From: Gluconacetobacter sacchari
Lineage (GTDB): Bacteria > Pseudomonadota > Alphaproteobacteria > Acetobacterales > Acetobacteraceae
NCBI RefSeq assembly: GCF_014174255.1
Contig: NZ_JABEQJ010000009.1
Location: 62,001 to 126,000 of the forward strand
Direction of reading: 5' to 3'
Length of the DNA: 64,000 bases
Part shown: one piece after another, positions 26,539-35,937 of the stretch
Layout of the letters: each line of letters opens with the position of its first letter
Numbering within the stretch: position 1 is the stretch's first letter
The notes under the pieces: model-generated
What the model saw: only the letters and a program-made list of their open reading frames with translations
The model's database searches: none
Told to the model about the DNA's origin: nothing
Position numbers and translations under genes: made by a program

Positions 26539-28224
26539 ATGATCCGACTGACCGAAATCAGGCTTCCCCTCGACCATCAGCCCGAAGCGCTGGCGGCGGA
26601 TATCGCGCGCCGGCTGGGCATCGCGGGCGCGGACCTGCTGGCGCATACGGTCTTCCGCCGGGGGTACGACGCGCGCAAGCGCGGCGCGGTCACGCTGGTC
26701 TATACGGTCGATTGCGCCGTGCGGGACGAGGAGGCGGTGCTGGCGCGCCTGGCGGGCACGCCGCATGTCGGCCGGGCGCCCGATACGTCCTATCATTTCG
26801 TGATGCGCGACGGGGCGGATGTCGCCGGGCGGCCGGGGTATCGCCGCCCGGTGGTGGTCGGCGCCGGCCCCTGCGGCCTGCTGGCGGCCCTGCTGCTGGC
26901 GCAGATGGGGCTGCGCCCGCTGGTCCTGGAACGGGGCAAGGTCGTGCGCGAGCGCACGGTCGATACGTTCGCGCTGTGGCGTAAATCGGTGCTGACGCCC
27001 GAGAGCAACGTGCAGTTCGGCGAAGGCGGGGCGGGCACGTTCTCGGACGGCAAGCTGTACAGCCAGGTCAGCGATCCGCGCCATTACGGGCGCAAGGTGC
27101 TGCATGAATTCGTCCGTGCCGGTGCGCCGGAGGAGATCCTGTACCTGTCCAAGCCGCATATCGGTACCTTCCGCCTGGTGTCGATGGTCGAGCATATCCG
27201 CGCCGAGATCGAGGCGTTGGGCGGCGCCTACCGGTTCGACAGCCGGGTGGAGGACATTCTGCTGGCGACCGACGCCGGCGGCGCGCGACGGATCGCGGGG
27301 CTGCGTCTGGCGGATGGCGAGGAGATCGCGGCCGATCATGTCGTGCTGGCGGTCGGGCACAGCGCGCGCGATACCTTCGCGATGCTGCACGCGCATGACG
27401 TCGCGATGGAGGCCAAGCCCTTTTCGATCGGTGTGCGGATCGAACATCCGCAATCGGTGATCGATGGGGCGCGGTTCGGCCCGCAGGCGGGCAACCCGCT
27501 GCTGGGGGCGGCTGATTACCGGCTGGTGCATCATGCCTCCAACGGGCGGGCGGTCTATTCCTTCTGCATGTGTCCCGGCGGGACGGTGGTCGCCGCGACC
27601 TCGGAGGAAGGGCGTGTGGTCACCAACGGCATGAGCCAGTATTCGCGCGCCGAGCGCAACGCCAATGCGGGGATCGTGGTCGGCGTCACGCCAGAGGCCG
27701 ATTTTCCCGGCGGCCCGCTGGCGGGCGTCGCCTTCCAGCGCCATTGGGAGCGACAGGCCTTTCTGGCCGGCGGCGGCGATTATCGTGCCCCCGCCCAGCG
27801 TGTCGGCGATTTTCTGGCCGGCCGGCCGTCCACCCATCTGGGCACGGTCGAGCCCAGCTATCGCCCCGGCGTCACGCCGACCGACCTGACATCCTGCCTG
27901 CCGGATTTCGCCGTGCTGGCGATACGCGAGGCCCTGGCGGCATTCGGTCGGCAGTTGGACGGGTTCGCCATGGCGGATGCGGTGATGACGGGCGTGGAAA
28001 CCCGTACCTCCTCGCCGCTCCGGATTCCGCGCGGCCCGGACGGTCAATGCACCAACGTCGCCGGCCTGTATCCGGCGGGCGAGGGGGCGGGTTATGCCGG
28101 CGGCATCCTGTCGGCGGCGATCGACGGCATACGGGTGGCGGAGGCCGTGGCCCTGACCATGGCGGGCCGGCCGGTGGACGGGCTGATCCGCCAGACCATG
28201 ACCCGCAGCACCCAGGCTCTATAA
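26539..28224 (+). CDS. FAD-dependent oxidoreductase, COG2509 type
   Basis: A 561-residue flavoprotein of the uncharacterised FAD-dependent dehydrogenases (COG2509). After a 90-residue N-terminal domain (opening MIRLTEIRLPLDHQ) the FAD-binding motif VVVGAGPCGLLAALLL spans residues 105-120, with a second signature VLAVGHSARDTF and a C-terminal AGLYPAGEGAGYAGGI. The cysteines in YSFCMCPGG are typical of the family. The enzyme reaction is not established. ATG 26539 is chosen; the region upstream is divergent from the CDF operon, about 180 bp that hold both promoters. Confidence 0.9.
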   Translation: MIRLTEIRLPLDHQPEALAADIARRLGIAGADLLAHTVFRRGYDARKRGAVTLVYTVDCAVRDEEAVLARLAGTPHVGRAPDTSYHFVMRDGADVAGRPGYRRPVVVGAGPCGLLAALLLAQMGLRPLVLERGKVVRERTVDTFALWRKSVLTPESNVQFGEGGAGTFSDGKLYSQVSDPRHYGRKVLHEFVRAGAPEEILYLSKPHIGTFRLVSMVEHIRAEIEALGGAYRFDSRVEDILLATDAGGARRIAGLRLADGEEIAADHVVLAVGHSARDTFAMLHAHDVAMEAKPFSIGVRIEHPQSVIDGARFGPQAGNPLLGAADYRLVHHASNGRAVYSFCMCPGGTVVAATSEEGRVVTNGMSQYSRAERNANAGIVVGVTPEADFPGGPLAGVAFQRHWERQAFLAGGGDYRAPAQRVGDFLAGRPSTHLGTVEPSYRPGVTPTDLTSCLPDFAVLAIREALAAFGRQLDGFAMADAVMTGVETRTSSPLRIPRGPDGQCTNVAGLYPAGEGAGYAGGILSAAIDGIRVAEAVALTMAGRPVDGLIRQTMTRSTQAL

Positions 28225-28288
28225 GCGCACGGGCATCCGTCCAGACGGTTGCACGGTTGTTCGGCAGTCAGTCCGGATGACGTGGTGG

Positions 28289-29251
28289 TTACAGGGCGGT
28301 CGGGCGCGGAATGCGGCGGGAGAAGAGCGTCTTTCCGCTGCCGCCGATGAAGCCGATTTCCACGAGGTCGCGGGCCACGCGCATGGTCATGAAGCCATGC
28401 TGACCATCGTTGGTGAACGCCCCGCCGAGGGCAACCCCTGCCGGGTCCAGCCGTGACCCGGCACCGTTGACGATGTAGTCGATCCCGCCGATACGACGAT
28501 GCTGGAAATTATGCTTGTGCGCCGAAATATAGGCGGCGACCCGATAATGCCGCAGGAGCGGCGCGATCGCGGCTATCAGCTCGGGGGTTTCGTGCCGGCC
28601 GTCGCCGGTATGGATGGGATGATGCCCGATCACGAATTTCCAGTCGGCGTCGCTGCGTCCCAACGCTTCGGAAAGCCATGCCTGCTGGGCACGCGGGTCC
28701 TGATCGTCGATCCTGACGATGGAATGGCGGTACTTCTTCAGAAACGGACTGGTGTCGATATAGAAACTGTCGATCGTCGTGCCATCGGGCAGCCGGTCGC
28801 GCACGCTGTAATAGCGTGCGGGCAGCAGCCAGCGCTTATGCCCGTTCGCGCCATAGCGAAGCTGCGCCTCGACGCTGCCGCGATAATCATGGTTGCCCAG
28901 AATGATGCGCCACGGTGTCTGGAGGCTGGGGGCGTCGTAAATATCCTCGAACGAACTGCGCCATTGCGGGTCGTCGACGCCGCTGACGCCATCTTCGTAA
29001 AAATTGTCGCCGAGCGAGACGGTAAAAATGCTGCGCGACCGCTCCGCCACGCGCGCCATTTCCGCGGCGACCTCGCGCTGATGATCGTGGCCGTTGCGCC
29101 CCCAATCCCCGACGAGCACGCTGACCATATCCGGATCGCGCGCCCGCGCCGGCACGGTCCCGAACAGGGGGGCCGCAATCAGGCTGGCCGAACCGGTCAA
29201 GAGGGCGCGGCGCGACAGTGTGCTGGACAAGGAGTGCGGCCAGGCGGTCAC
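28289..29251 (-). CDS. Secreted metallophosphoesterase (purple acid phosphatase-like)
   Basis: A 320-residue calcineurin-like phosphoesterase. A Tat-type signal peptide precedes the enzyme (SRRALLTGSASLIAAPLF, ending in ARA), so it folds before export to the periplasm. The metal motifs are complete: VGDWG, GDNFYEDGV, GNHDY, VIGHHPIH and SAHKHNFQH. The pattern resembles tartrate-resistant acid phosphatases. The start is GTG 29251; a nearby ATG at 29253 is followed by a stop in its frame. It is divergent from the TonB receptor. Confidence 0.9.
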   Translation of the reverse strand: MTAWPHSLSSTLSRRALLTGSASLIAAPLFGTVPARARDPDMVSVLVGDWGRNGHDHQREVAAEMARVAERSRSIFTVSLGDNFYEDGVSGVDDPQWRSSFEDIYDAPSLQTPWRIILGNHDYRGSVEAQLRYGANGHKRWLLPARYYSVRDRLPDGTTIDSFYIDTSPFLKKYRHSIVRIDDQDPRAQQAWLSEALGRSDADWKFVIGHHPIHTGDGRHETPELIAAIAPLLRHYRVAAYISAHKHNFQHRRIGGIDYIVNGAGSRLDPAGVALGGAFTNDGQHGFMTMRVARDLVEIGFIGGSGKTLFSRRIPRPTAL

Positions 29252-29485
29252 ATCGTTTCTTTCTGCGGTGGCTTGTTGTGCTCGGCCAAATCTACGAGAC
29301 GTGTAATGTCAAGAATATGATATTTTTATTAAAAATAACCCGGCCCTTGAAAGGGCGCGGACTTCAATAGGAATATTATGTTCTTGATATGAAACAATTA
29401 TTTAATAAAAGTTTGTTCAACGTTACATTGACAATTCGTAACACTGAACGAAAATTCCGGCGGCTTGGAAATAATATATTTGCGT

Positions 29486-29491
29486 TATAAT
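29486..29491 (+). promoter_or_regulatory. TATAAT -10 candidate upstream of TonB receptor
   Basis: A perfect TATAAT lies 23 bp before ATG 29515, within a strongly AT-rich 260-bp divergent region (29254-29514). The best -35 is TTGGAA with a short 15-bp spacer, so assignment is weak. I saw no convincing Fur box here. Confidence 0.3.
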
Positions 29492-29514
29492 AATGCTCGT
29501 CGTCGGATTGAAAA

Positions 29515-31869
29515 ATGATCAAGTCGCAGAAGTTCGAAACCCATAATAATTCTGTCATGTCAGAAAAATACAAATTCCGGGGACTGAGTGCTGTTCTGCT
29601 GTGTTCGGTTCCGGTCTTTATCGGCGCCCCCGCCCGCGCTGAGAATCCGACCGTGGCGGGACAGGACGCCCAAACGCCCGCCGTCATGACGCCCACCAAG
29701 CGCGGTCAATCCGGCGCGACGCATCGGGACAAGGCGGGGCAGCGGCAGGACGCGGCCGCCGGCCAGAGCGACCCGATGCCGGGCGAGGATGTCGAGGTCG
29801 AGGGGCAGCGCACTCATTCCGCGATCTACCAGGCGCCGACCAGCACGCCCCTGACCGTGACCCAGCCGACCTTCGTCGTGAATCGGCATTTCATCGAGAA
29901 TAATCTGCCGGCCAGCGCCAATTACGATACGATCGCGACCATAGCGCCGAGCGTGGCCGGCACGTCGCCCAATGGTCCCGGCCTGTCGGAAAGCATCAAC
30001 ATGACCCTGCGCGGATTCGTCGACGGACAGTACGATGTCCTGTTCGACGATATTCCGGTCGCCCAGACCAACGACAATACCCACCATACCACCTCCTATT
30101 ACCAGGGACCCGTTACCGGGTCGGTCGTGGTCAATGCCGGCCCCGGCGACGCGGCGACGGTCGGATTCGCAACCTTTGGCGGTCAGATCTATGTGAATTC
30201 GGTGGACCCCAAGACGGTCATGAGCGCCGAGGCCCACGCCATGGCCGGCAGTTTCGACAGCTACAACTATGGCGCCCAATATAATAGCGGCCTGATTCGC
30301 GGCACCAACGGGGGGCGCCTGGTCGTCGATGTCGAGGGCACGACCAGCCATGGCTATGCGAATTACAGCGCGCTGCGGCGAGCGAATTATTTCCTCAAAT
30401 ATGTGCAGCCGCTCGGCGCGCATACGACCCTGACGGCGTCAGGCTTCTACAACCATGTCGATTCCCATCAGTCGCCCGGCGCCACCCGCGCGCAGATCGC
30501 CGAATACGGTCCGAAATTCGGACTGACCAACGATCCGACGAAACAGAATTACGAGGGCTACAATCTCGATGTCGTCCAGAGCGATCTGGAATATGTCGGC
30601 ATCAAGTCGGATCTCGGCGCCGGATGGCAGATCGAGGACAAGGTCTATACCTTCGCCTATTATCACCAGCCCGGCCTGTCCGGAAAAGACCCGAACGGCG
30701 GCACGCCCAACGGTACGTCCTTCGGTCCGGACAATGTTCCCGGCACGCGGATGAAGATGAATTACCGCGCGTGGGGCGATATCCTCAAGATCAGGAAGAG
30801 CGTCTCGATCGTGGACTTCCAGACCGGCGTCTGGGTCGATCACCAGAGCAATGGGCGCGACCAATATAGTGTGGATTATACCCTGGGTGGCAGACCCGAC
30901 CCCGGGAAGACGAAGGGGGGCAAACTGAACCCGCCCGTGAAGGCCTTCAGCCGGCTGATGCACGACCAGAATCTCAGTGTCCAGCCCTTCGTTCAGGCGG
31001 ATGTCCATATCACGAAGGAGCTGATCTTTTCAGCAGGTTTCAAATGGGCCGATTTTTCGCGCGATCTTGAAGCCCCGATCAACCAGAAGACCAAGACGCC
31101 CCTTTATTACTCCAGTTCCTATGGAACGCCGCTTCCCTCTTTCAGCTTCCACTACATGTTCACGCCGAAATGGGCCGGTTATATTCAGGTCGCCCGTGGT
31201 TTCGAAGCCCCGAGCCTGAGCTACTATTATGTCCCGGACCCGTCCCAGAACGCCATCTCTCCCGAAAAAACATGGAACTATCAGATCGGAACGTCCTATC
31301 AGAGCAGAAGATACAGCGTAAGCGCAGATTTCTATTATATTGATTTCAGCAACATGATCGTTGCGATCAATGATGTCTCTCTTGGTGACAGTCTCTACCG
31401 CAATGTCGGGTCCACACGTTATTATGGCGTGGAGTTTTCAGGTTCCTACTATCTGGGGCGCGGAATATCCCTGTTCGCCAACGGTAGCTACAATCAGGCC
31501 CGTCTGAATTCCGACAATAGCTGGGTACCCTATGCGCCCGACGCGACGGCAGCGGGTGGCATCACGTATAATGACGGGCCGTTCTATGCTTCTCTGATCG
31601 ACAAATGGGTCGGAGCCTCCTATGGCGACACCGGGAATAAACAGGGCATAGATCCTTACAATACCCTCAATCTCTCGCTCGCCTATACGGTGCCGACGCT
31701 GATCGGGCCGATGAAAAACGTGAAACTCAAGCTGAATGTCAATAATCTTCTGAACAGTCATAATATATATTACTTCAACGGCTATGCGAAGAACGGCACG
31801 ACCGGGCTGTTCTACTCGCAGCCCGGACTTGGCGTTTTTGGCTCGGTCTCGGTGCCCTTTCAGATTTGA
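29515..31869 (+). CDS. TonB-dependent outer-membrane receptor
   Basis: A 784-residue receptor. A signal peptide (VLLCSVPVFIGAPARA) is followed by a plug domain from about residue 105 (TPLTVTQPTFVVNRHFIE), with NMTLRGFVDGQYDVLFDD, and a 22-strand barrel ending in FGSVSVPFQI with terminal aromatic Phe. It imports a ligand across the outer membrane using TonB energy. No siderophore-type hallmark is decisive, so the ligand is unknown. Start 29515 and 29557 are both possible; the latter gives a shorter, cleaner signal peptide. It lies between a phosphatase and an MFS transporter, which may hint at the ligand. Confidence 0.9.
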   Translation: MIKSQKFETHNNSVMSEKYKFRGLSAVLLCSVPVFIGAPARAENPTVAGQDAQTPAVMTPTKRGQSGATHRDKAGQRQDAAAGQSDPMPGEDVEVEGQRTHSAIYQAPTSTPLTVTQPTFVVNRHFIENNLPASANYDTIATIAPSVAGTSPNGPGLSESINMTLRGFVDGQYDVLFDDIPVAQTNDNTHHTTSYYQGPVTGSVVVNAGPGDAATVGFATFGGQIYVNSVDPKTVMSAEAHAMAGSFDSYNYGAQYNSGLIRGTNGGRLVVDVEGTTSHGYANYSALRRANYFLKYVQPLGAHTTLTASGFYNHVDSHQSPGATRAQIAEYGPKFGLTNDPTKQNYEGYNLDVVQSDLEYVGIKSDLGAGWQIEDKVYTFAYYHQPGLSGKDPNGGTPNGTSFGPDNVPGTRMKMNYRAWGDILKIRKSVSIVDFQTGVWVDHQSNGRDQYSVDYTLGGRPDPGKTKGGKLNPPVKAFSRLMHDQNLSVQPFVQADVHITKELIFSAGFKWADFSRDLEAPINQKTKTPLYYSSSYGTPLPSFSFHYMFTPKWAGYIQVARGFEAPSLSYYYVPDPSQNAISPEKTWNYQIGTSYQSRRYSVSADFYYIDFSNMIVAINDVSLGDSLYRNVGSTRYYGVEFSGSYYLGRGISLFANGSYNQARLNSDNSWVPYAPDATAAGGITYNDGPFYASLIDKWVGASYGDTGNKQGIDPYNTLNLSLAYTVPTLIGPMKNVKLKLNVNNLLNSHNIYYFNGYAKNGTTGLFYSQPGLGVFGSVSVPFQI

Positions 31870-31878
31870 TCGCACCTT

Positions 31879-31902
31879 GAAGGCCGGCATCCGCCGGCCT
31901 TC
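31879..31902. terminator. Bidirectional 10-bp hairpin between convergent genes
   Basis: GAAGGCCGGC and GCCGGCCTTC form a perfect 10-bp stem with an ATCC loop, placed between the TonB receptor stop and the MFS stop. No long T-run follows. Confidence 0.65.
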
Positions 31903-31918
31903 ATCCATCCGGATGGAA

Positions 31919-33238
31919 TCAGGTCCGGCGCCGGAACCGGCGCTGCAACTGAAAGAGATGCACCGCCGGCCAGAAGCTGAGAATCGCCGCGACCAGCAGA
32001 GACATGCGCAGGGCATCGGCGCCGAAATGCGGCGTCAGCAAATCGCTGATCCATCCGAAGAGCGGCGGGCCCAGTCCGATGCCGATCGCATTGGCCAGGA
32101 GCGCGAACAGCCCCGTCGCGGTCGCGCGCTGATGCGGCGGCACCACGCTCGGGATCGCGCCGTAGACCGGGCCGGCGCACAGGGCCGACAGTGTCGCCGT
32201 CAGGACCAGCATCGTCAGTGAGAGATCGAGCGAATGCGTCAGCATCTGGACGATCTGGAAGGGCTGGGAGACGAGATAGGCCCAGAAGGCGAACCGCATC
32301 GCGCCACCCATGCCGAAACGCGATGCCAGGCGGTCGGCGATCGGCCCGCCGATGAAGGTGCCGACAACGGTGGCGATCCCGATACCGATGCCGAACCACG
32401 CGCCGGCCTGTCCCGACGTCAGGCCGAAGGAGCGCATGTAGAAGGACACGCCCCACAGGGTGATGCCGTAATTTACGACCTGGCTGCTGATTCCAAATAG
32501 CAGAAGGTCGCGCAGGGGCCTGTTGGCGAGCAGGGCGCGCCATGATTCCCCATCCTGCGTCGCCGGCGGCAGGCGCGGTTCGCGGACGAACAGCAGCATC
32601 AGGATCGTCACCGGAATGCCCGCCAGACCGACGGCGGTAAATGTCATGCGCCAGCCGATATGCTCGACGAGATAGCCGCCGCCCGCGAGCCCGACGATAT
32701 AGCCGAGATACGACACGCCATAGGCGATCGAAAAGGCGGTGCTGCGCTTCTCGGGCGACGAATAGGCAGCGTTCAGGGCGGAGGATGAGGGGGAAAACGC
32801 AGCCTGCCCCAGCCCCACGCAGATACGGGTGGTCGCCATGCTGGCGATGCCGTGCGTGCGCCCCATCAGGACGGTCGCGACACTCCACAGCGCGATGCCG
32901 AATGTCGCCATGCGCGCGGCGAACCCCCGATCGGAAATCAGGGCGAACGGCACGATCATCACGCCATAGAGCAGCGCAAACGCGGTGCCGCCCAGAAGCC
33001 CGACCATGGCATCCGAGAGATGAAGGTCATGCTTGATCGCGTCGTTCGCCGTCGAGAACACGAACCGGTCGATGAAGTCGAGCATGCCCGCCACGCCCAG
33101 CAGCAGGATGACCGTGGGCGACCAGCCGCGCTTGCCCGGACCGTCGATGCGCCCATCGGGTGGCGTTTCGCTCATGCGCGTCGCACCTGCGTGGCCTGCG
33201 AGCGTGTGTGGAATATCATGAATCGCGTCCATTTTCAT
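31919..33238 (-). CDS. MFS transporter
   Basis: A 439-residue major facilitator with 12 membrane helices. The first loop carries the DRGFAARMATFGIALWS version of the MFS signature, and the symmetric second-half loop has GGPIADRLASRFG. The N-terminal helix retains LLGVAGMLDFIDRFVFS, as in sugar-acid and aromatic-acid transporters, but no substrate is certain. I chose ATG 33238 (after GGACAGG); ATG 33175 is a good alternative that removes a soluble tail of 21 residues. It is convergent with the TonB receptor. Confidence 0.87.
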   Translation of the reverse strand: MKMDAIHDIPHTLAGHAGATRMSETPPDGRIDGPGKRGWSPTVILLLGVAGMLDFIDRFVFSTANDAIKHDLHLSDAMVGLLGGTAFALLYGVMIVPFALISDRGFAARMATFGIALWSVATVLMGRTHGIASMATTRICVGLGQAAFSPSSSALNAAYSSPEKRSTAFSIAYGVSYLGYIVGLAGGGYLVEHIGWRMTFTAVGLAGIPVTILMLLFVREPRLPPATQDGESWRALLANRPLRDLLLFGISSQVVNYGITLWGVSFYMRSFGLTSGQAGAWFGIGIGIATVVGTFIGGPIADRLASRFGMGGAMRFAFWAYLVSQPFQIVQMLTHSLDLSLTMLVLTATLSALCAGPVYGAIPSVVPPHQRATATGLFALLANAIGIGLGPPLFGWISDLLTPHFGADALRMSLLVAAILSFWPAVHLFQLQRRFRRRT

Positions 33239-33272
33239 TGCCTGTCCGCAACCCGTAGCACATTCCCGTGGG

Positions 33273-33854
33273 TTACGGCCCAGCCGCCCCCTGCGTCCGC
33301 CATTTCTGGGCAGGAGGCCGGTAGCATGCGAAGCGTTCCAGCAGCGTATCGGGGGCGGGGGTACAGACCAGCATCTCCGCATACGCCCGCTTCAGAAAGC
33401 CCGCGGATACGGCGTGCTCGATCATTTCAAGAAGCGGGTCAAAATAGCCGGCGACGTTGAGAAAGCCGCACGGTTTCTGGTGAATCCCCAATTGTGCCCA
33501 TGTCCATTGTTCGAAAATCTCTTCCAGGGTTCCCGCGCCGCCCGGCAGGGTCACAAACCCCGAAGCCAGTTCGGCCATTCGGGTCTTTCGCGCATGCATA
33601 TCCGGCACGATGTCCAGACGTGTCAGGCCCGTATGGGCAATTTCCTGCTCCACCAGCGCGATCGGCATGACACCCGTCACGTCTCCTCCCGCGGCGAGGG
33701 CGCCGTCTGCCACGGCACCCATCAGGCCGACCCTGCCACCGCCATAGACGAGGCCAATCCCCCGCCGGGCTGCCAGTTGCCCGAAAGCGTGGGCCGCATC
33801 CCGATAGGCGGGACGATCTCCCGACGCCGAGCCACAGAAGACTGCGAGTTTCAT
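33273..33854 (-). CDS. LOG family protein
   Basis: A 193-residue nucleotide-phosphoribohydrolase of the LONELY GUY family, earlier misnamed lysine decarboxylase. The motifs VYGGGRVGLMG (about residues 40-50) and PGGAGTLEEIFEQWTW are the diagnostic PGGxGTxxE catalytic site with Arg in ARKTRMAEL. It probably cleaves cytokinin-type or other nucleoside 5'-monophosphates to base and ribose phosphate. ATG 33854 begins the family core MKLAVFCGSASG. It precedes the MFS gene by 35 bp on the same strand. Confidence 0.93.
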   Translation of the reverse strand: MKLAVFCGSASGDRPAYRDAAHAFGQLAARRGIGLVYGGGRVGLMGAVADGALAAGGDVTGVMPIALVEQEIAHTGLTRLDIVPDMHARKTRMAELASGFVTLPGGAGTLEEIFEQWTWAQLGIHQKPCGFLNVAGYFDPLLEMIEHAVSAGFLKRAYAEMLVCTPAPDTLLERFACYRPPAQKWRTQGAAGP

Positions 33855-33990
33855 ATCCGGATCGATCCTTCGTGCGTCAGGTGAGGTTTCGCGCGGTCGC
33901 CCGCCGAAACGACAGGAGGGTGCCCAATTCCCGCATTTTTCGAGATCTTGCACAACGCCGATGGTGCAAGCCTCGGCATGCGATGCGTCG

Positions 33991-34590
33991 TCATGTCGGG
34001 GCAGGGGGACCGCCCCGGCGCACCAGGGGCAGAAAGATGCCGTCGACGATCTCGCGGATCGCCTCGTCGGACAAAGGCTGGAACGTCATCAGCATCTCGT
34101 GGCGCACGAGATCGAGCGGAAGCGAGGCGATCCGTGGGGTGAGGCGACCCGGATCGATCTCACCCCGTGCGATGGCGCGCCCGATGACGGCATGGAACTG
34201 ACTGCCGTCCACGATGCGGGCCCTGATGTCGGCAAAGCTCGATCGTTCGGCCACGAGATCCTTCTGCATGTCGAAGAGCAGTTGCAGGTTCCCGCCCCCG
34301 GCACGGTCCGACATGGTCCGAAGCAGAAGACACAATTCGTCGCGCAGGCTGCCCAAATCCGGAATGACGATGTTCGCCCGCGCGAGTTGCTGCGCGAGCG
34401 CGGCGGTCGCGAGCGCAGTACGGCTGGGCCAGCGCCGGTGCAGCACCGGGCGACTGGTCCCCGCGCGGCGCGCGACGTTCTCCATCGTCAGCCCGGTGTA
34501 CCCGCGCTCCGCCAGTTCCGCCCTGGCCGCCTCCAGGATCGCCTCTTCCAGCGCCGAACCGCGCCGGCGTGTCCGCCCGCGGACTCTCAT
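33991..34590 (-). CDS. TetR family transcriptional repressor
   Basis: A 199-residue TetR regulator with an N-terminal helix-turn-helix (YTGLTMENVARRAGTSRPVL, about residues 31-50) and a helical ligand domain. ATG 34590 is the likely start; an in-frame TTG at 34599 adds three residues. It is divergent from the FAD monooxygenase across 90 bp that contain two inverted repeats of the same design, one next to each gene. Repressing itself and the monooxygenase until a substrate-like ligand binds is the obvious model, as for TetR/TetX-like pairs. Confidence 0.92.
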   Translation of the reverse strand: MRVRGRTRRRGSALEEAILEAARAELAERGYTGLTMENVARRAGTSRPVLHRRWPSRTALATAALAQQLARANIVIPDLGSLRDELCLLLRTMSDRAGGGNLQLLFDMQKDLVAERSSFADIRARIVDGSQFHAVIGRAIARGEIDPGRLTPRIASLPLDLVRHEMLMTFQPLSDEAIREIVDGIFLPLVRRGGPPAPT

Positions 34591-34600
34591 GACATCCAAT

Positions 34601-34621
34601 TAAGATACATCGTGAATCTTA
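34601..34621. promoter_or_regulatory. TetR operator 1, near the regulator gene
   Basis: TAAGAT-N9-ATCTTA inverted repeat 10 bp upstream of the TetR ATG. It has the same arms and spacer length as the second site at 34641. Confidence 0.65.
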
Positions 34622-34640
34622 TTGCCTTTCAGCGCCCGCC

Positions 34641-34667
34641 ATATAAGATGCGCGAGGAATCTTATAT
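34641..34667. promoter_or_regulatory. TetR operator 2, near the monooxygenase gene
   Basis: ATATAAGAT-N9-ATCTTATAT, a perfect 9-bp-arm inverted repeat 13 bp before ATG 34681. It extends the arm sequence of operator 1 and should block the monooxygenase promoter. Confidence 0.7.
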
Positions 34668-34680
34668 AGGGATACACGTC

Positions 34681-35937
34681 ATGAGCAAAACAGAGGTTCC
34701 TCCCCGTCGCCGGTCCGTCCTCGTCTCTGGCGCCAGCATCGCGGGACCGGCGCTTGCCTATTGGCTCGACCGTCACGGGTTCGCTGTGACGGTGGTCGAG
34801 CGGGCACCGACGATCCGCACCGGCGGCTACCCGATCGATGTGCGCGGCACGGCAATCGACGTGGTCGAGCGCATGGGCCTGCTGCCGCAGATCCGCGCGG
34901 CGCATATAGCCTCCCGCGCGATGAATTTCGTGGACGGGCAGGGCCGGGTCATCGGCAGCGTCCCGATCTACGAGGCGATCGGTAGCGATAGCGCGCGCGA
35001 TGTCGAACTTCCACGCGGCACTCTGGCAAGTCTGCTTCACGACGCGACGCGAAACGGCACTATCGCCTATCGTTTCAACGACTCGATCGACAGCCTGCAT
35101 GATGACGGCCAGGGTATCGATGTCGGCTTCGCCAGCGGCCGGCGGGCGCGGTACGATGTCGTCATCGGCGCGGACGGGCTCCATTCGCGGACGCGCCGGC
35201 TGGTCGTCGGTCCCGAGGACACCTTCACCCATTCGCTCGGTTTCTGCTTTTCGCTCTTTTCCATGCCAAACGACCGGGGCCTGTCGCATGGCGGGATCGT
35301 CCATGCCGAGGCGGGACGCATCTCCGGGATCTGGGCAGTGCAGGACAGCCCGCGGGTTTTCGGCTTCCTCGCTTTCGCGACGGACGACGCGCCGGCCGCC
35401 ATCAGCCGCGACGTGGCGGAGCAGATCAGGCGCACGCGGGCCGCATTCGCCGGCATGGGCTGGGAGGTTCCGCGCCTGCTCGATGCGATGGCGGCGGCCG
35501 ACGACCTGTATTTCGATTCCGTCTGCCAGATCCGCATGCCGTGCTGGTCGAAAGGCCGCGTCGCGCTGGTGGGCGACGCGGCATTCGCCCCCTCGTTCCG
35601 CTCGGGGCAGGGGACCAGCCTGGCCCTCGTCGGCGCCTACATCCTGGCGGGCGAACTGGCCACGCATGACGATCCGCAAGACGCCTTCGCCGCCTATGAG
35701 CGTGTCGCGCGGCCGTTTGTCGAGGCCAACCAGGCGCTGGCGACCGGCGACAATGGTGCGTTCTTCCTGCCCCGGACGCAGAAAGATATCCAGGCGCGCG
35801 ACCGCGTGCTTGCTGAAATCGCGCGAAACGGACCGACCGGCATGTTCGACGCCAGCAAGCAGGCGGTGCATGCTTCGCTGCGCCTGCCGGACTATGCATC
35901 CGTTTTGCCTGCTCTCCCCTCCGTCAGTCCGGGATGA
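34681..35937 (+). CDS. FAD-dependent monooxygenase (class A flavoprotein hydroxylase)
   Basis: A 418-residue flavoprotein hydroxylase. Motif one is SVLVSGASIAGPALAYWLDR (about residues 12-31), with Ser replacing the first Gly of GxGxxG; DG-type VVIGADGLHSRTRR and the GD motif VALVGDAAFAPSFRSGQGTS follow. It should use NAD(P)H and O2 to hydroxylate an aromatic or polyketide-like substrate, resembling TetX-type enzymes. It is under the divergent TetR with two operators. Its 3' end overlaps the convergent SnoaL-like gene by 14 bp. Resistance to tetracycline should not be assumed. Confidence 0.9.
   Translation: MSKTEVPPRRRSVLVSGASIAGPALAYWLDRHGFAVTVVERAPTIRTGGYPIDVRGTAIDVVERMGLLPQIRAAHIASRAMNFVDGQGRVIGSVPIYEAIGSDSARDVELPRGTLASLLHDATRNGTIAYRFNDSIDSLHDDGQGIDVGFASGRRARYDVVIGADGLHSRTRRLVVGPEDTFTHSLGFCFSLFSMPNDRGLSHGGIVHAEAGRISGIWAVQDSPRVFGFLAFATDDAPAAISRDVAEQIRRTRAAFAGMGWEVPRLLDAMAAADDLYFDSVCQIRMPCWSKGRVALVGDAAFAPSFRSGQGTSLALVGAYILAGELATHDDPQDAFAAYERVARPFVEANQALATGDNGAFFLPRTQKDIQARDRVLAEIARNGPTGMFDASKQAVHASLRLPDYASVLPALPSVSPG

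Noticed and set aside
29395-29500. Search for a Fur box before the TonB receptor at 29515
   Set aside because: The region is AT-rich, but no window approaches the match seen at 4453 or 42009.
34681-35937. Calling the monooxygenase a tetracycline-inactivating TetX
   Set aside because: Only general class A flavoprotein motifs and a TetR neighbour support it; substrate residues cannot be assigned.
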